Positions 1 through 8,397 of a DNA stretch of 64,000 nucleotides are shown here, one piece after another. The stretch lies in NCBI GenBank assembly GCA_041390865.1, contig JAWKPC010000005.1, positions 124,001-188,000 of the forward strand, written 5' to 3'. The notes below the pieces were generated by a model. The model worked only from the letters and a program-made list of their open reading frames with translations. It was not told the origin of the DNA and did no database searches. The DNA comes from JAUIIK01 sp041390865. Lineage in GTDB: Bacteria > Chloroflexota > Chloroflexia > Thermomicrobiales > CFX8. Numbering within the stretch: the first letter of the stretch is position 1; the number at the start of each line of letters is the position of its first letter. Both the position numbers and the translations under genes were made by a program.

Positions 1-1
1 A

Positions 2-781
2 TTTGGGATCGCGGCGGCGGTCGACAACGAAACAGTCAAAGCGGTCGCGAAGGCCGCCGAAGATGCAGGCTACAGCTCGTTCTGGGTGAACGACACACCG
101 GGAGCAGACGGACTGGAATGCCTGCAAGAAGCGGCTTCTGTTACCAACAACATCATGCTCGGTGTCGGAGTCATTCCGATTGGCCGCAGGCCGGCGGCTT
201 CGATCGCCGAAGACGTCAAGAAGTACGACCTGCCCCAGGATCGACTCTGGCTTGGCATCGGTTCCCCGGGCCCGAAAGGCGCCCTCGCCAACGCCCGGGA
301 AGCGATCGACACCCTGCACGACCAGCTGGAGTGCGCGGTCGTTCTTGCCGCTCTCGGTCCGCGCATGGTGGATCTCAGCGGAGAGCTGGCCGATGGGGTC
401 TTGCTGAACTGGATTACTCCCGCATTTGCCGCAACCTCGAGAGAGCGAGTTGAAGACGCGGCTCGCGAAGCCGGCCGCGACGCCCCGCTGATCATGTCCT
501 ACGTCCGTGCCGGACTCCTGCCTGAAGCCGAAGACGAGATCATGGTCCAGGCCAACCGGTACGCGTCGGTTCCCGCCTACGCCGCCCACTTCGAGCGCCA
601 GGGCGTCGATGCGCACCTCACCGTGTTGCGGGGCAAGAACCCGCCCGTGCTCCAGGCAGGCATTCGCGAATTCGAGGCGATCCTCGACGAGTCAGTCGTC
701 CGGGCGATCACGCCGAACGATGAGGCGGGAACGATCCTGGAGTTGCTCGATGCCTGTAAGCCAGGGGCGCCAGGCGCATGA
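2..781 (+). CDS. LLM-class (luciferase-like) flavin/F420-dependent oxidoreductase, 5' truncated
   Basis: The reading frame is open from base 2, so the true start lies left of the window. The visible part begins FGIAAAVDNETVKAVAKAAE and runs to a TGA at 779-781. The early 'AAEDAGYSSFWVND' segment is the typical first helix and second strand of the luciferase-like TIM barrel, followed by 'LGVGVIPIGRRP' and 'RLWLGIGSPGPKGAL'. This is a short member, of the size seen in F420-dependent oxidoreductases of actinobacteria and Chloroflexota. The stop overlaps the start of the next gene (ATGA at 778-781), a close paralogue, so the two are almost certainly cotranslated. The substrate cannot be told, and FMN versus F420 use is inference from the family. 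Confidence 0.85.
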   Translation, partial: FGIAAAVDNETVKAVAKAAEDAGYSSFWVNDTPGADGLECLQEAASVTNNIMLGVGVIPIGRRPAASIAEDVKKYDLPQDRLWLGIGSPGPKGALANAREAIDTLHDQLECAVVLAALGPRMVDLSGELADGVLLNWITPAFAATSRERVEDAAREAGRDAPLIMSYVRAGLLPEAEDEIMVQANRYASVPAYAAHFERQGVDAHLTVLRGKNPPVLQAGIREFEAILDESVVRAITPNDEAGTILELLDACKPGAPGA

Positions 782-1560
782 CCCATCGAGGATTCGGGAT
801 CGACGCGACCGTTCCGCTCGAGACAGTACGGAGGGTCGCCAGAGCGGCTGAGGCCGCCGGATACGATTCGTTCTGGCTCAATGGCTCGCCGCCGCGAGGC
901 TCGATGGAGGCGGTTGCTGCCGCCGCGGAAGCGACCTCGCTGCCCATCGGGACGGGAGTCCTCCCGTTCAACCGGCGCCCGCTCGAACTTCTCATTCAGG
1001 ATGTCCGCGAGCTTGGAATCCCGGAGGAACGATTCTGGATGGGGATCGGTTGGGGCGGAGGTTCGTCGGGCGCCCTCGACACGATGCGGAACGCCGTCGC
1101 ACAGATCCACTCTGAATTGGACGCGAGAGTCATCGTCGGAGCTGTCGGACCGAACATGACCCGCCTGGCGGGCGAGATCGGCGATGGAGTCAGCTTCACC
1201 TGGTGGTTCCGGGAAGCTGTCGAAGAATCGCGCGAGCTCCTGGCCGAAGGAGCGGCAAGAGCGAACCGGGAACCGCCACCAGTCTACTCCTACATTCGCT
1301 GTGCGCTGCTGCCGCAGGCAGAGGACGCCATGAATGAGGTCGCTGACCGCTACGACCAGGCAGGCTCGTTCCAGAGGCTGTTCCGCAGCCACGGAAAGCG
1401 CGCCCACGATACGGTCGTAACCGGCACGACGGCGGCGGAGCTACGGCCAGGCATCAAGCGCGAGGAAGAAGTGCTCGACTACGCGATTATCCGGGCGATC
1501 ACTGCCGACGAATCCGCCGAGAGCATCCTGGAGCTTCTGGAAGCTTGCCGGCCAAGCTAG
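778..1560 (+). CDS. LLM-class flavin/F420-dependent oxidoreductase (paralogue of the gene upstream)
   Basis: The product is 260 residues and starts at an ATG that overlaps the preceding stop by four bases. It aligns along its whole length with the upstream protein: 'AAEAAGYDSFWLNGSPP', 'LPIGTGVLPFNRRPLELL', 'ERFWMGIGWGGGSSGALD' and 'RVIVGAVGPNMTRLAGEIGDG' all have counterparts there. Both end with a matching 'AIxxxDExxxxILELLxAC' tail, which points to a recent tandem duplication. It is expected to be a soluble TIM-barrel oxidoreductase using FMNH2 or F420H2. The two copies may form a heterodimer, as bacterial luciferase LuxAB does, but this is only inference from the pairing. The function in the cell is unknown. 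Confidence 0.85.
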   Translation: MTHRGFGIDATVPLETVRRVARAAEAAGYDSFWLNGSPPRGSMEAVAAAAEATSLPIGTGVLPFNRRPLELLIQDVRELGIPEERFWMGIGWGGGSSGALDTMRNAVAQIHSELDARVIVGAVGPNMTRLAGEIGDGVSFTWWFREAVEESRELLAEGAARANREPPPVYSYIRCALLPQAEDAMNEVADRYDQAGSFQRLFRSHGKRAHDTVVTGTTAAELRPGIKREEEVLDYAIIRAITADESAESILELLEACRPS

Positions 1561-2072
1561 CTCGCGCTGTCGGGACGCTGCTTCTGGCAGTCGTCGCGAT
1601 CAGCTGCGATGTCGAGCGGGAAACAAGCCTTCAGTCGACGGACTCGGACGACGCATTCAAAGAAGCGCAGGTCGTCCGGACCGTCGATGGCGACACGATC
1701 ATCGTCCGGGTCGACGGCAAAGAGGAGCGACTACGATACATCGGAATCGACGCGCCTGAATCGGTAACGCCCGACCAGCCGGTCGAGTGCTTCGGCCGCG
1801 AGTCCAGCGATGCGAACGCCCGGATCGTCGATGACGGCCCGGTCTTTCTCGAAGCCGATGCCGAGGACCGGGATCGCTACGGACGCCTTCTGCGATACGT
1901 CTACGTACCGGCCGAGGATGGCTCGATGACGATGGTAAATCGCTATCTCGTCGAACAGGGATATGCCGAAGCCGGTTCCTACCCGCCCAACGTTCGCCAT
2001 CAGGACGAGCTGTTTGCCGCCGAGAGCGACGCTATAGAAGCGAACCGGGGGCTCTGGGGATCATGCCGGTAG
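1545..2072 (+). CDS. Thermonuclease (SNase)-family lipoprotein
   Basis: The 175-residue product uses a TTG start at 1545, which lies inside the end of the upstream oxidoreductase (16-base overlap). Residues 1-21 form a short hydrophobic signal with a lipobox-like 'AISC', so the protein is probably anchored outside the cytoplasmic membrane. The SNase fold follows: 'VVRTVDGDTIIV', 'LRYIGIDAPE' (first catalytic Arg, metal-binding Asp, Glu nearby) and 'DRDRYGRLLRYVYV' (second catalytic Arg region), then 'NRYLVEQGYAEA' and the usual C-terminal 'EANRGLWGSC'. It likely cleaves extracellular DNA or RNA in a Ca-dependent way. An alternative later start would remove the signal, but the overlap and lipobox favour TTG 1545. 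Confidence 0.85.
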   Translation: MPAKLARAVGTLLLAVVAISCDVERETSLQSTDSDDAFKEAQVVRTVDGDTIIVRVDGKEERLRYIGIDAPESVTPDQPVECFGRESSDANARIVDDGPVFLEADAEDRDRYGRLLRYVYVPAEDGSMTMVNRYLVEQGYAEAGSYPPNVRHQDELFAAESDAIEANRGLWGSCR

Positions 2073-2165
2073 GAGCATCCGATCAACGTGCCGAAGGTTA
2101 GTAGAAATGCCCGGCTGCTGATTCGGCGTGGATCTCTCTCGCCGCTGGACGGCGCAGGGATCGCT

Positions 2166-2561
2166 CTAGCCGGATACCTGGAGCTTGAAGGAGCCGTCAG
2201 CGAACGCCGGCTTGTCGATTCCCCAGGACCACTTCTTGATCGGCGTCACCGTGATGACCTCGCGGCCGCCATGGAGCATGGTCACTGCCCGCCCATAAAC
2301 TTTGATACCGCGCGGACGCCAGGGATTGGTCGACTCGATATCGTCGATCACAACCGCCACAAGAGGATTCGTTCTCACATGGTGGTACTTGATCGTCTTC
2401 TGCAGGTTGAATCCCGCGATGTGAATCTGTCCATCATCATATTCATAGCCGACAACGGCGACATCCGGCTGGGCGTCATCGCTTCCGACGGTGGCGATCC
2501 GGGCAAGGCGCTGTTCTTCGAGGTAAGCGATTTCTTCGGCGGTAAAGCTCACAGGTTCCAT
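2166..2561 (-). CDS. PPOX-class F420-dependent family protein (split beta-barrel)
   Basis: The product is a small pyridoxamine-phosphate-oxidase-like barrel. After 'FTAEEIAYLEEQRLARIATV' come 'QPDVAVVGYEYDDGQIHIAG', 'KTIKYHHVRTNPLVAVVIDD' and 'RGIKVYGRAVTM', the order seen in the F420-binding PPOX subgroup (MSMEG_5819-like). I chose ATG 2561 because an AAGGA lies 10 bases before it. An in-frame ATG at 2579 would add six residues but has no ribosome-binding site. It is oriented toward the SNase gene and divergent from the histidine kinase. Its substrate is unknown, and heme, flavin or F420 binding cannot be separated by eye. Confidence 0.85.
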   Translation of the reverse strand: MEPVSFTAEEIAYLEEQRLARIATVGSDDAQPDVAVVGYEYDDGQIHIAGFNLQKTIKYHHVRTNPLVAVVIDDIESTNPWRPRGIKVYGRAVTMLHGGREVITVTPIKKWSWGIDKPAFADGSFKLQVSG

Positions 2562-2633
2562 GCCTAGTACATCCTTCATGGTTCAATCTCAACACGCGAT
2601 CGATCGCTCGTCTCTTTCCACGATTGGAACTAC

Positions 2634-2639
2634 TATACT
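2634..2639 (+). promoter_or_regulatory. -10 box (TATACT) for a probably leaderless histidine-kinase transcript
   Basis: TATACT ends six bases before the ATG at 2646, so a transcript starting about seven bases downstream would begin at the start codon itself. No Shine-Dalgarno sequence is present before this ATG. The -35 region is weak. This is inference from spacing only. Confidence 0.4.
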
Positions 2640-2645
2640 CTGGCC

Positions 2646-4685
2646 ATGTCTAGATCGAGCACGAGCACCGGTCAGAACTCATGGGATACGGCGTCAGTTC
2701 TTTCGTTTCTCATCCACGATTTCCCCGATCCGATCTTCGCATTGGACGAATCCGGCCTGATCGTCGCCGCGAACGACGCGGGGCTGAAAGTCGCCGGCCA
2801 GTCGATGGAATCCCTGTCAGACACCCCGCTCACTTCACTGCTCGGTCCAGAATTCGCCCGGAAGTTCGAGCAGGCATCCAACGCCGAAAGCGCCGACGAG
2901 CCGGTCCGATTCCGGTGCGCCATCCAGCTTCAGGGAGGAGCCAGGAGTCAGACCGATGTGACGATCCTGCCGGAACGCTCCAGTCACTCGCAGGTTCACG
3001 CCTATGTGCTCCTTGTGCCACATTCGAGCCGTCAGTACGACGAACCAGATCTGGCACAGATGCTCAACGTCAGCCAGGGCGGACTGAATGCGATCTTCAA
3101 CTCCGGCGCAAGCGGGATCATCTTCTTCGATCTCGACGGCAAGATCATCGAAGCGAATCCCGCGGTGCAGCGGATGCTCGACTACGACGCGGACGAATTG
3201 CGGGGCAAAAACGTCCTCGATCTCGTCCACGAACCGAGCGGGCTGGCGCCGGCCACCTCCCACGGCGATCCGTTCGCCGATCTCGTCGCCGGCACGCGAA
3301 ACCACTTCCAGTCCGTCCGCCGGTTCGAACACCGGGACGGACATCTCGTCTGGGCCCAGGTCACTGTCTCAGCCGTCCATGACGAACAGGGCGAGATCCG
3401 CTATTTCATCTCGATGATGCAGGATGTCACCGAGCACAAGCTGCTCGAAGATGTCGCCGTCATTGCGAATGAAGCGAAAGCATCACTCGAGGAAGCGCTG
3501 GAACGCATCGTCGAAGAACTGGCCATCCAGCTCGGATTCCAGGCTGCCCACGTCCTCCTCGTGCACGAACAATCCGCTCGGATCGTTCCGACCGGCATCT
3601 GGTATCTTGCTGAACCGGGCATGCTTCCGAATTTCAGCGAACTGACCAAAGCGACGACCTTTGCGCCCGGCGCTGGACATGTCGGTAGAGTCCTTTCCAG
3701 CAGCGTCGCGACGCTGGATCGCGACCTGCCTCACTCGGCCGATTCGCTTCGTATCGCGGCTGCCATCGACGATGGGCTCCGCACCGGACTGTTTGTCCCG
3801 ATGATCATTCACAACGACGTCGTCGGCGTGATCGAGTTCTATTCGACCGAAGACCGGGACGTTGACCCCACGTTGCTCGAAACATTGACCCGGATCGCCC
3901 CGCAGCTTGGCTGGCTCATAGAACGGGAACGAGCAAAAGAGGCCCTCGAGCTCAAGTCCGCGGAACTCGAACGCTCGAACCGCGATCTCGAACGCTTCGC
4001 ATCGGTGGCCTCGCACGACCTTCAGGAGCCACTGCGTGCTATCGGCCGCTGCACCGCTCTCCTGCGGGACCAATATGGCGACCAGTTCGAAGAGGATGCG
4101 GCCCAGTTGTTCTTCTTCATCGCAGACGGCGTCGAGCGGATGGAAGCGCTGATTACCGATCTGTTGCGATACTCCCGCATCAGCACGGCAACGGTCGAGC
4201 ATACCCTCGTAGATCTCGATCAGGTTGTCCGGGACGTCCTTCAGGATCTGACCGTCGCCATTGACGAGAACGACGCTGTGATTACCGTCTCGGATCTGCC
4301 CGTCGTGCGCGGAAATGACACTCAGCTCCATCAGATTTTCCAGAACCTGATCGGCAACGCCTTGAAATACCGCGGACAGGACCCACCACGCATCCGCATC
4401 AGCGTCCGCGCCTCCGGCTCCGACTGGTTGTTCTCGATCAAGGACAACGGTATCGGGATCGATCCCGTCTACCATGCCCAGATTTTTGACATCTTCAGGC
4501 GGCTCCACGCCCGCGACCAGTACACTGGAACGGGTATCGGTCTTGCGATTGTCAAACGCATTGTCGAGCAGCATCAGGGGCGTCTCTGGGTGGAGTCGAC
4601 CGAAGGAGAAGGGTCCACCTTCTTTTTCACGCTGCCAATTCCAGGAGGGAACGGCTCACACCGTGACGACAGAACAGCGCAGTAA
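2646..4685 (+). CDS. PAS-PAS-GAF sensor histidine kinase (phytochrome-kinase type)
   Basis: The 679-residue protein has no clear membrane segment and is probably cytosolic. In order: a PAS domain (about 20-125, 'HDFPDPIFALDESGLIVAAN'), a second PAS with PAC (about 145-265, 'GIIFFDLDGKIIEANPAVQR', ending 'MMQDVTEHK'), a GAF domain (about 275-430), a HisKA domain with phospho-accepting His457 in 'ASHDLQEPLR', and a HATPase_c domain with N box 'IFQNLIGNALKYRG', G1 'KDNGIGID' and G2 'GTGIGLAIVKRI'. The HDLQEPLR motif is that of bacteriophytochrome-type kinases, which pair with single-domain Rcp1 regulators, and exactly such a regulator follows with a 23-base overlap. The GAF lacks an obvious bilin-binding context, so the signal is unknown. 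Confidence 0.93.
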   Translation: MSRSSTSTGQNSWDTASVLSFLIHDFPDPIFALDESGLIVAANDAGLKVAGQSMESLSDTPLTSLLGPEFARKFEQASNAESADEPVRFRCAIQLQGGARSQTDVTILPERSSHSQVHAYVLLVPHSSRQYDEPDLAQMLNVSQGGLNAIFNSGASGIIFFDLDGKIIEANPAVQRMLDYDADELRGKNVLDLVHEPSGLAPATSHGDPFADLVAGTRNHFQSVRRFEHRDGHLVWAQVTVSAVHDEQGEIRYFISMMQDVTEHKLLEDVAVIANEAKASLEEALERIVEELAIQLGFQAAHVLLVHEQSARIVPTGIWYLAEPGMLPNFSELTKATTFAPGAGHVGRVLSSSVATLDRDLPHSADSLRIAAAIDDGLRTGLFVPMIIHNDVVGVIEFYSTEDRDVDPTLLETLTRIAPQLGWLIERERAKEALELKSAELERSNRDLERFASVASHDLQEPLRAIGRCTALLRDQYGDQFEEDAAQLFFFIADGVERMEALITDLLRYSRISTATVEHTLVDLDQVVRDVLQDLTVAIDENDAVITVSDLPVVRGNDTQLHQIFQNLIGNALKYRGQDPPRIRISVRASGSDWLFSIKDNGIGIDPVYHAQIFDIFRRLHARDQYTGTGIGLAIVKRIVEQHQGRLWVESTEGEGSTFFFTLPIPGGNGSHRDDRTAQ

Positions 4686-5109
4686 AATCGTACTTCTGGT
4701 CGAGGATAGTCCATCTGATGCATTCCTGACGACGGAAGCAATCGAACAGTGCACTGCCGAACCGGTCGTGCATACCGTCCGGAATGGCGAGGACGCGCTC
4801 GACTTCCTCTACCGTCGAGGAGAGTTCGCCGACGCGCCCCGCCCCGATATCGTCGTCCTGGATCTCAATCTGCCGAAAAAGAGCGGGTTCGAGGTACTGG
4901 AAGAAATGAACCGGGACCCATCGCTCGAGATCATTCCGGTGATCATCCTGACGACCTCTTCCGATCAGGAAGACATCGTCAAGAGCTACCGGCTGCATGC
5001 CAGTTCCTACATGACCAAGCCGGTCGACATCCAGCGATTTAGCGACGCGATTCAGAGCTTCGACAACTTCTGGTTCTCGGTCGTCGATCTGCCGATCGTC
5101 GACGATTAG
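4663..5109 (+). CDS. Rcp1-type single-domain response regulator
   Basis: The product is 148 residues from a GTG start inside the end of the kinase gene. An AGGAGG at 4643-4648 lies 14 bases upstream, which is long but the only candidate. It is a lone receiver domain: acidic pair in 'LLVEDSPSDA', phosphoacceptor Asp67 in 'VVLDLNLPKKSG', Thr in 'ILTTSSDQED' and Lys in 'SYMTKPVD'. The insertion 'LDFLYRRGEFADAPRPD' and the C-terminal 'FDNFWFSVVDLP' are hallmarks of the Rcp1 family, which receives phosphate from phytochrome-like kinases and dimerises. There is no DNA-binding output domain, so it signals by protein contact. The upstream kinase is its obvious partner. Confidence 0.92.
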   Translation: MTTEQRSKIVLLVEDSPSDAFLTTEAIEQCTAEPVVHTVRNGEDALDFLYRRGEFADAPRPDIVVLDLNLPKKSGFEVLEEMNRDPSLEIIPVIILTTSSDQEDIVKSYRLHASSYMTKPVDIQRFSDAIQSFDNFWFSVVDLPIVDD

Positions 5110-5141
5110 CCTCCATTACCCTGGCAAGTTGCGGGACATCG

Positions 5142-5156
5142 GCCCGGGAACCGGGC
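5142..5156. terminator. Small GC hairpin between convergent genes
   Basis: GCCCGG-GAA-CCGGGC forms a 6-bp stem with a 3-base loop between the response regulator (ending 5109) and fabF (ending 5271). There is no T-run, so a role in termination is only plausible. The remainder of the 160-base gap shows nothing else. Confidence 0.3.
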
Positions 5157-5270
5157 GCTCTTCCCCAACAGATCCCGGTCGACTTTGCGTGCGACCAGCA
5201 AAACCACGCGAAGTATCGCGGATTCAATGGACTGTCGAGGACATGAAGGTGTCAGACGGTCGCGTTCGGA

Positions 5271-6512
5271 CTACATCCGCTTGAAGGCGCAGACGACGTT
5301 CTGGCCGCCGAATCCGAAGGAGTTCGAGAGAATCGCGTCCAGCTTCATCTCGCGAGCCTTGTTCGGAATGTAGTCCAGATCGCACTCGGGGTCCGGCGTT
5401 TCGAGATTGATCGTCGGAGCCATGACCTGATCGCGAAGCGACAATACCGCCGCAACAGCGCTGACCGCCCCGGCCGCGCCGACAAGATGACCGAGCTGGC
5501 TCTTCGGAGAGCAGACGCCGATCTTGTAAGCATGGTCGCCCAGCGCCTGCTTGATCGCCTTCGTTTCGGCGATATCACCAATCGGCGTGCTCGTTGCATG
5601 AGCGTAGACACTGTCAACGTCGGTGGCGCTCATATCGGACTTCTCGAGCGCCATGCGAATGGCCCGCGTGACGCTCCGGCCCTCCGGCTCGGGAGCCGTA
5701 ATGTGGAATGCGTCGGCCGTCAACGCCCCTCCGGCAAGCTCGCAGAGGATCGTCGCGCCGCGCGCCCTCGCGTCTTCTTCACGTTCGAGAATCAACGCGC
5801 CGCAACCCTCGGCGAAGACGAACCCGTCACGATCGGCATCAAACGGCCGGCTCGCCTTTTCCGGACAGTCGTTCCGTCGCGACAACGCCTGCATGTTCGC
5901 GAACGCGGCGACAGAGACCTGGGTCAGCGCCGCCTCGGTTCCACCGGCGATGACGATGTCCGCATCCCCGCGCTGGAGCGTGTGATAGCCGTCGACGAGC
6001 GCCTGCGCGCCGGCGGCGCAGGCAGCCACGGACGCCATAACCGGTCCGGTGATCCCGAAGGTCAGCGAGACCTGTGCGGCCGCCATGTTCGGCGCAAAGA
6101 CGGGGATGAAGAAGGGGCTGACCCTGCGCGGCCCCTTGTTGTCATAGGCCCGGACTTCGTTGACCATCGTGGGGACTCCGCCGCCGCCGGTATTCATGAC
6201 GATCGCGGTCCGTTCGGCCAGCTCCTCGTCGATCTTGATCCCGGCATTATCAAGCGCCTGGCCCGATGCAACCACGGCGAACTGCGAAAAGCGGTCCATC
6301 CGGCGCACAGCCTTCGAGTCGATATAGGTGCTCGGATCGAAATCCTTGACTTCACAGGCAAACGTCACCGGCAGATCGCTGGTATCGAACGACGTGATCG
6401 GCGCTGCACCAGACTTCCCGGCGACGAGATTCGCCCAGAACGATTCCGGATCGTTGCCGATTGGCGTGACAGCGCCAATGCCGGTAATGACGATGCGCTT
6501 GTTCTCGCTCAT
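5271..6512 (-). CDS. fabF: Beta-ketoacyl-ACP synthase II
   Basis: This is a 413-residue condensing enzyme, the normal FabF length, that elongates acyl-ACP with malonyl-ACP. The nucleophile is Cys165 in 'SVAACAAGAQAL'. The two catalytic His lie in 'YAHATSTPIGD' and 'QLGHLVGAAGA', and the Lys region 'DRDGFVFAEGCGAL' is present. The start is ATG 6512, preceded by AGGAG with good spacing. The frame is open further upstream to about 6707, but that part overlaps fabD antiparallel-free in another frame and has no family match. fabD lies just upstream on the same strand with a 44-base gap. acpP and fabG, which usually sit between or beside these two, are absent here. Confidence 0.96.
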   Translation of the reverse strand: MSENKRIVITGIGAVTPIGNDPESFWANLVAGKSGAAPITSFDTSDLPVTFACEVKDFDPSTYIDSKAVRRMDRFSQFAVVASGQALDNAGIKIDEELAERTAIVMNTGGGGVPTMVNEVRAYDNKGPRRVSPFFIPVFAPNMAAAQVSLTFGITGPVMASVAACAAGAQALVDGYHTLQRGDADIVIAGGTEAALTQVSVAAFANMQALSRRNDCPEKASRPFDADRDGFVFAEGCGALILEREEDARARGATILCELAGGALTADAFHITAPEPEGRSVTRAIRMALEKSDMSATDVDSVYAHATSTPIGDIAETKAIKQALGDHAYKIGVCSPKSQLGHLVGAAGAVSAVAAVLSLRDQVMAPTINLETPDPECDLDYIPNKAREMKLDAILSNSFGFGGQNVVCAFKRM

Positions 6513-6556
6513 GAATCTCCTACTCCCCCAGAACGCCGGTGATCGTCGATCCCGAC

Positions 6557-7525
6557 CTAGTTCCCACCCAGATTCAGGTCGGTCAGGGTCAAGGTTTTGA
6601 CATCCCGCTTGACCCGGCGTATCAGCCCGCCCAGGACGTTGCCCGGGCCGACTTCCACAAACGTTGTCGCGCCACTGTCGATCATCTCGCAGACGGAATT
6701 CGTCCACATCACCGGGCGCGTCATATGGTTGCCGACATTGCGTCTTAATTCATCGACCGAGGTGCTCACGCGCCCGGTCAGGTTCGAGACGATCGGTACG
6801 ACCGGCTCGCGGAAATGGATAAGGCTAACAATTTCACCGAGCTGGTGAGCGGCGCGATTCATGAGCGGTGAATGGGATGCGATTGAGATGTCGAGCTTCA
6901 CCGCCCGGCGCGCGCCCCGCTCCCGAGCAAGCTCCATGGCTCGTTCGAGGGCGCCGGCTTCCCCGGATATCACCGTCTGGCCGGGGCAGTTATCGTTGGC
7001 GACAACGACGACGCCTCCGGATTCCACGCTCGCCTGGGCGCAGACCTCGGCCAGCTTGTCGGTTTCCAGGCCGATGACGGCGGCCATACCGCCCGGAAAC
7101 TCATTGCCGGCCTCTTTCATCAGGCGACCGCGCTCCCGCACCAGGTTCAAGGCATCGCTGAATTCGAGACTCCCGGCCGCGACGAGCGCCGAATACTCGC
7201 CGAGCGAATGACCGGCGACGAAGACCGGTTGGAGCTTCTGTCCAACCGCGTGCATCTGTTCCTTGAGGGCTTCCAGTGCCGCAACGCTCACAGTGAGAAT
7301 CGCAGGCTGGGCGTTGAGCGTGTCTTCCAGTTCGTCGCCGGGCCCCTCGAACATGAGTTTCGAGAGCGAATAGCCCAGGACGGAATCAGCCTGGTCAATG
7401 ACGGATCGAGCTGAGGGAAAGTGATCGTAGAGATACCGTCCCATGCCGACATGCTGGGTACCCTGCCCCGGAAACACGAGGGCGACTTTTTCCTTTAGCC
7501 ATGCCAGATCGTTAGGCACCGTCAT
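6557..7525 (-). CDS. fabD: Malonyl-CoA:ACP transacylase
   Basis: The product is 322 residues and transfers malonyl from CoA to acyl carrier protein. It begins 'ALVFPGQGTQHVGMGRYLY', has the nucleophilic Ser107 in 'GHSLGEYSAL', the catalytic His region 'ISIASHSPLM' and the C-terminal 'FVEVGPGNVLGGLIRR'. I prefer ATG 7525. A GTG two codons earlier (7531) is possible, and GGGG lies about seven bases before the ATG. It heads a two-gene fatty-acid unit with fabF. Upstream of it the sequence quality or integrity drops sharply (7.6-14.3 kb). Confidence 0.96.
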   Translation of the reverse strand: MTVPNDLAWLKEKVALVFPGQGTQHVGMGRYLYDHFPSARSVIDQADSVLGYSLSKLMFEGPGDELEDTLNAQPAILTVSVAALEALKEQMHAVGQKLQPVFVAGHSLGEYSALVAAGSLEFSDALNLVRERGRLMKEAGNEFPGGMAAVIGLETDKLAEVCAQASVESGGVVVVANDNCPGQTVISGEAGALERAMELARERGARRAVKLDISIASHSPLMNRAAHQLGEIVSLIHFREPVVPIVSNLTGRVSTSVDELRRNVGNHMTRPVMWTNSVCEMIDSGATTFVEVGPGNVLGGLIRRVKRDVKTLTLTDLNLGGN

Positions 7526-7655
7526 CCACACACCCCGCTATCACAACGTCCCGTTCCACCCCGTTTTTCGGCCCTGGTGGCCTGGCCGCTAAGGATAACC
7601 TAGCCCGGACTTTCAGGGAAACCATGCGTCTACCGAAGCCCGGGTACTGGAATAT

Positions 7656-8380
7656 TCAGGACCTGAGGCCGAACGGACTGAAGTCCGTCTCCCGGTCATA
7701 TGCGTCGCTCGAATCGACGCTCTTGAGGAAATTCACGACCCCGTACGTCAGGGGCGTGGCAAGCGTCTCATACGCCACTTTGACGAGCCAGGCATAGAGA
7801 AAGGTGGTCCTCAACTCATCGTTCGGGATCACGCCTCCGAACGCAATCGCGATAAAGACGCCGGTGTCGACAAACTGGCCGAAGACCGTCGAACTGGATC
7901 GTGCGGGTCCAAGAGCCATGTCCCCGCGTCAGCACTTTCAGGCGCGATAGTACTCGAACGAGTTGACGAACTCTACCCACCAGATAGCCGCGAACGATGC
8001 CGAGCAGCCGCCAGGTGAATCCCAGGACTGCGTCGTACGCCCCGGTCCTGCCAGAAGGCGGCCGCAGGCAGCAGCTCCTCCGACATAGATGGCGATGACG
8101 GCAAGCAGGTTATTACAGGCAAATCCAAGCCAGATGACCTGCCGTGCTCGCCGGAACCCGTAGACCTCAGTCAGCACGTCACTGTAAAGATGTAGGACAC
8201 TGGAAACAGCGTCAGTGTTCCGGCGGGAACCTGGATACCGCGGATGTCGACACCTTACGCAACGATGTTCGCCGTGATCAACGACGTCACAGTGAACGCC
8301 GCGACAATGACGAACCAGATGCTCACCAGATGAGATGAGCTCGCCGGTCGCGCTTGTCCGCTCTCCTGACGAATCCTGAG
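7656..8380 (-). pseudogene. YhhQ-type queuosine-precursor (VUT) transporter, frameshifted
   Basis: Three frames must be joined to read a normal YhhQ/VUT family membrane protein. First comes 'WFVIVAAFTVTSLITANIVA', then 'PVSYIF' joined to 'DVLTEVYGFRRARQVIWLGF', then a damaged middle ('SFAAIWWVEFVNSFEY'), then 'MALGPARSSSTVFGQFVDTG' to the C-terminus 'KSVDSSDAYDRETDFSPFGL'. The family imports queuosine precursors (preQ0/preQ1) through six to seven helices. Family sequence is well kept between the breaks, and at least three to four indels are needed. The start is unclear (a GTG near 8330 or further up). It is either a recent pseudogene or assembly error, and the neighbours are broken in the same way. 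Confidence 0.7.
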
Positions 8381-8397
8381 ACAGCCGCGCCTCTACA

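Noticed and set aside
577..1407. 276-codon minus-strand open frame opposite the LLM pair
   Set aside because: It spans two real genes on the other strand and shows no ribosome-binding site or motif.
6513..6707. N-terminal extension of fabF
   Set aside because: It overlaps the end of fabD and has no match to FabF; ATG 6512 with AGGAG gives the normal 413-residue protein.
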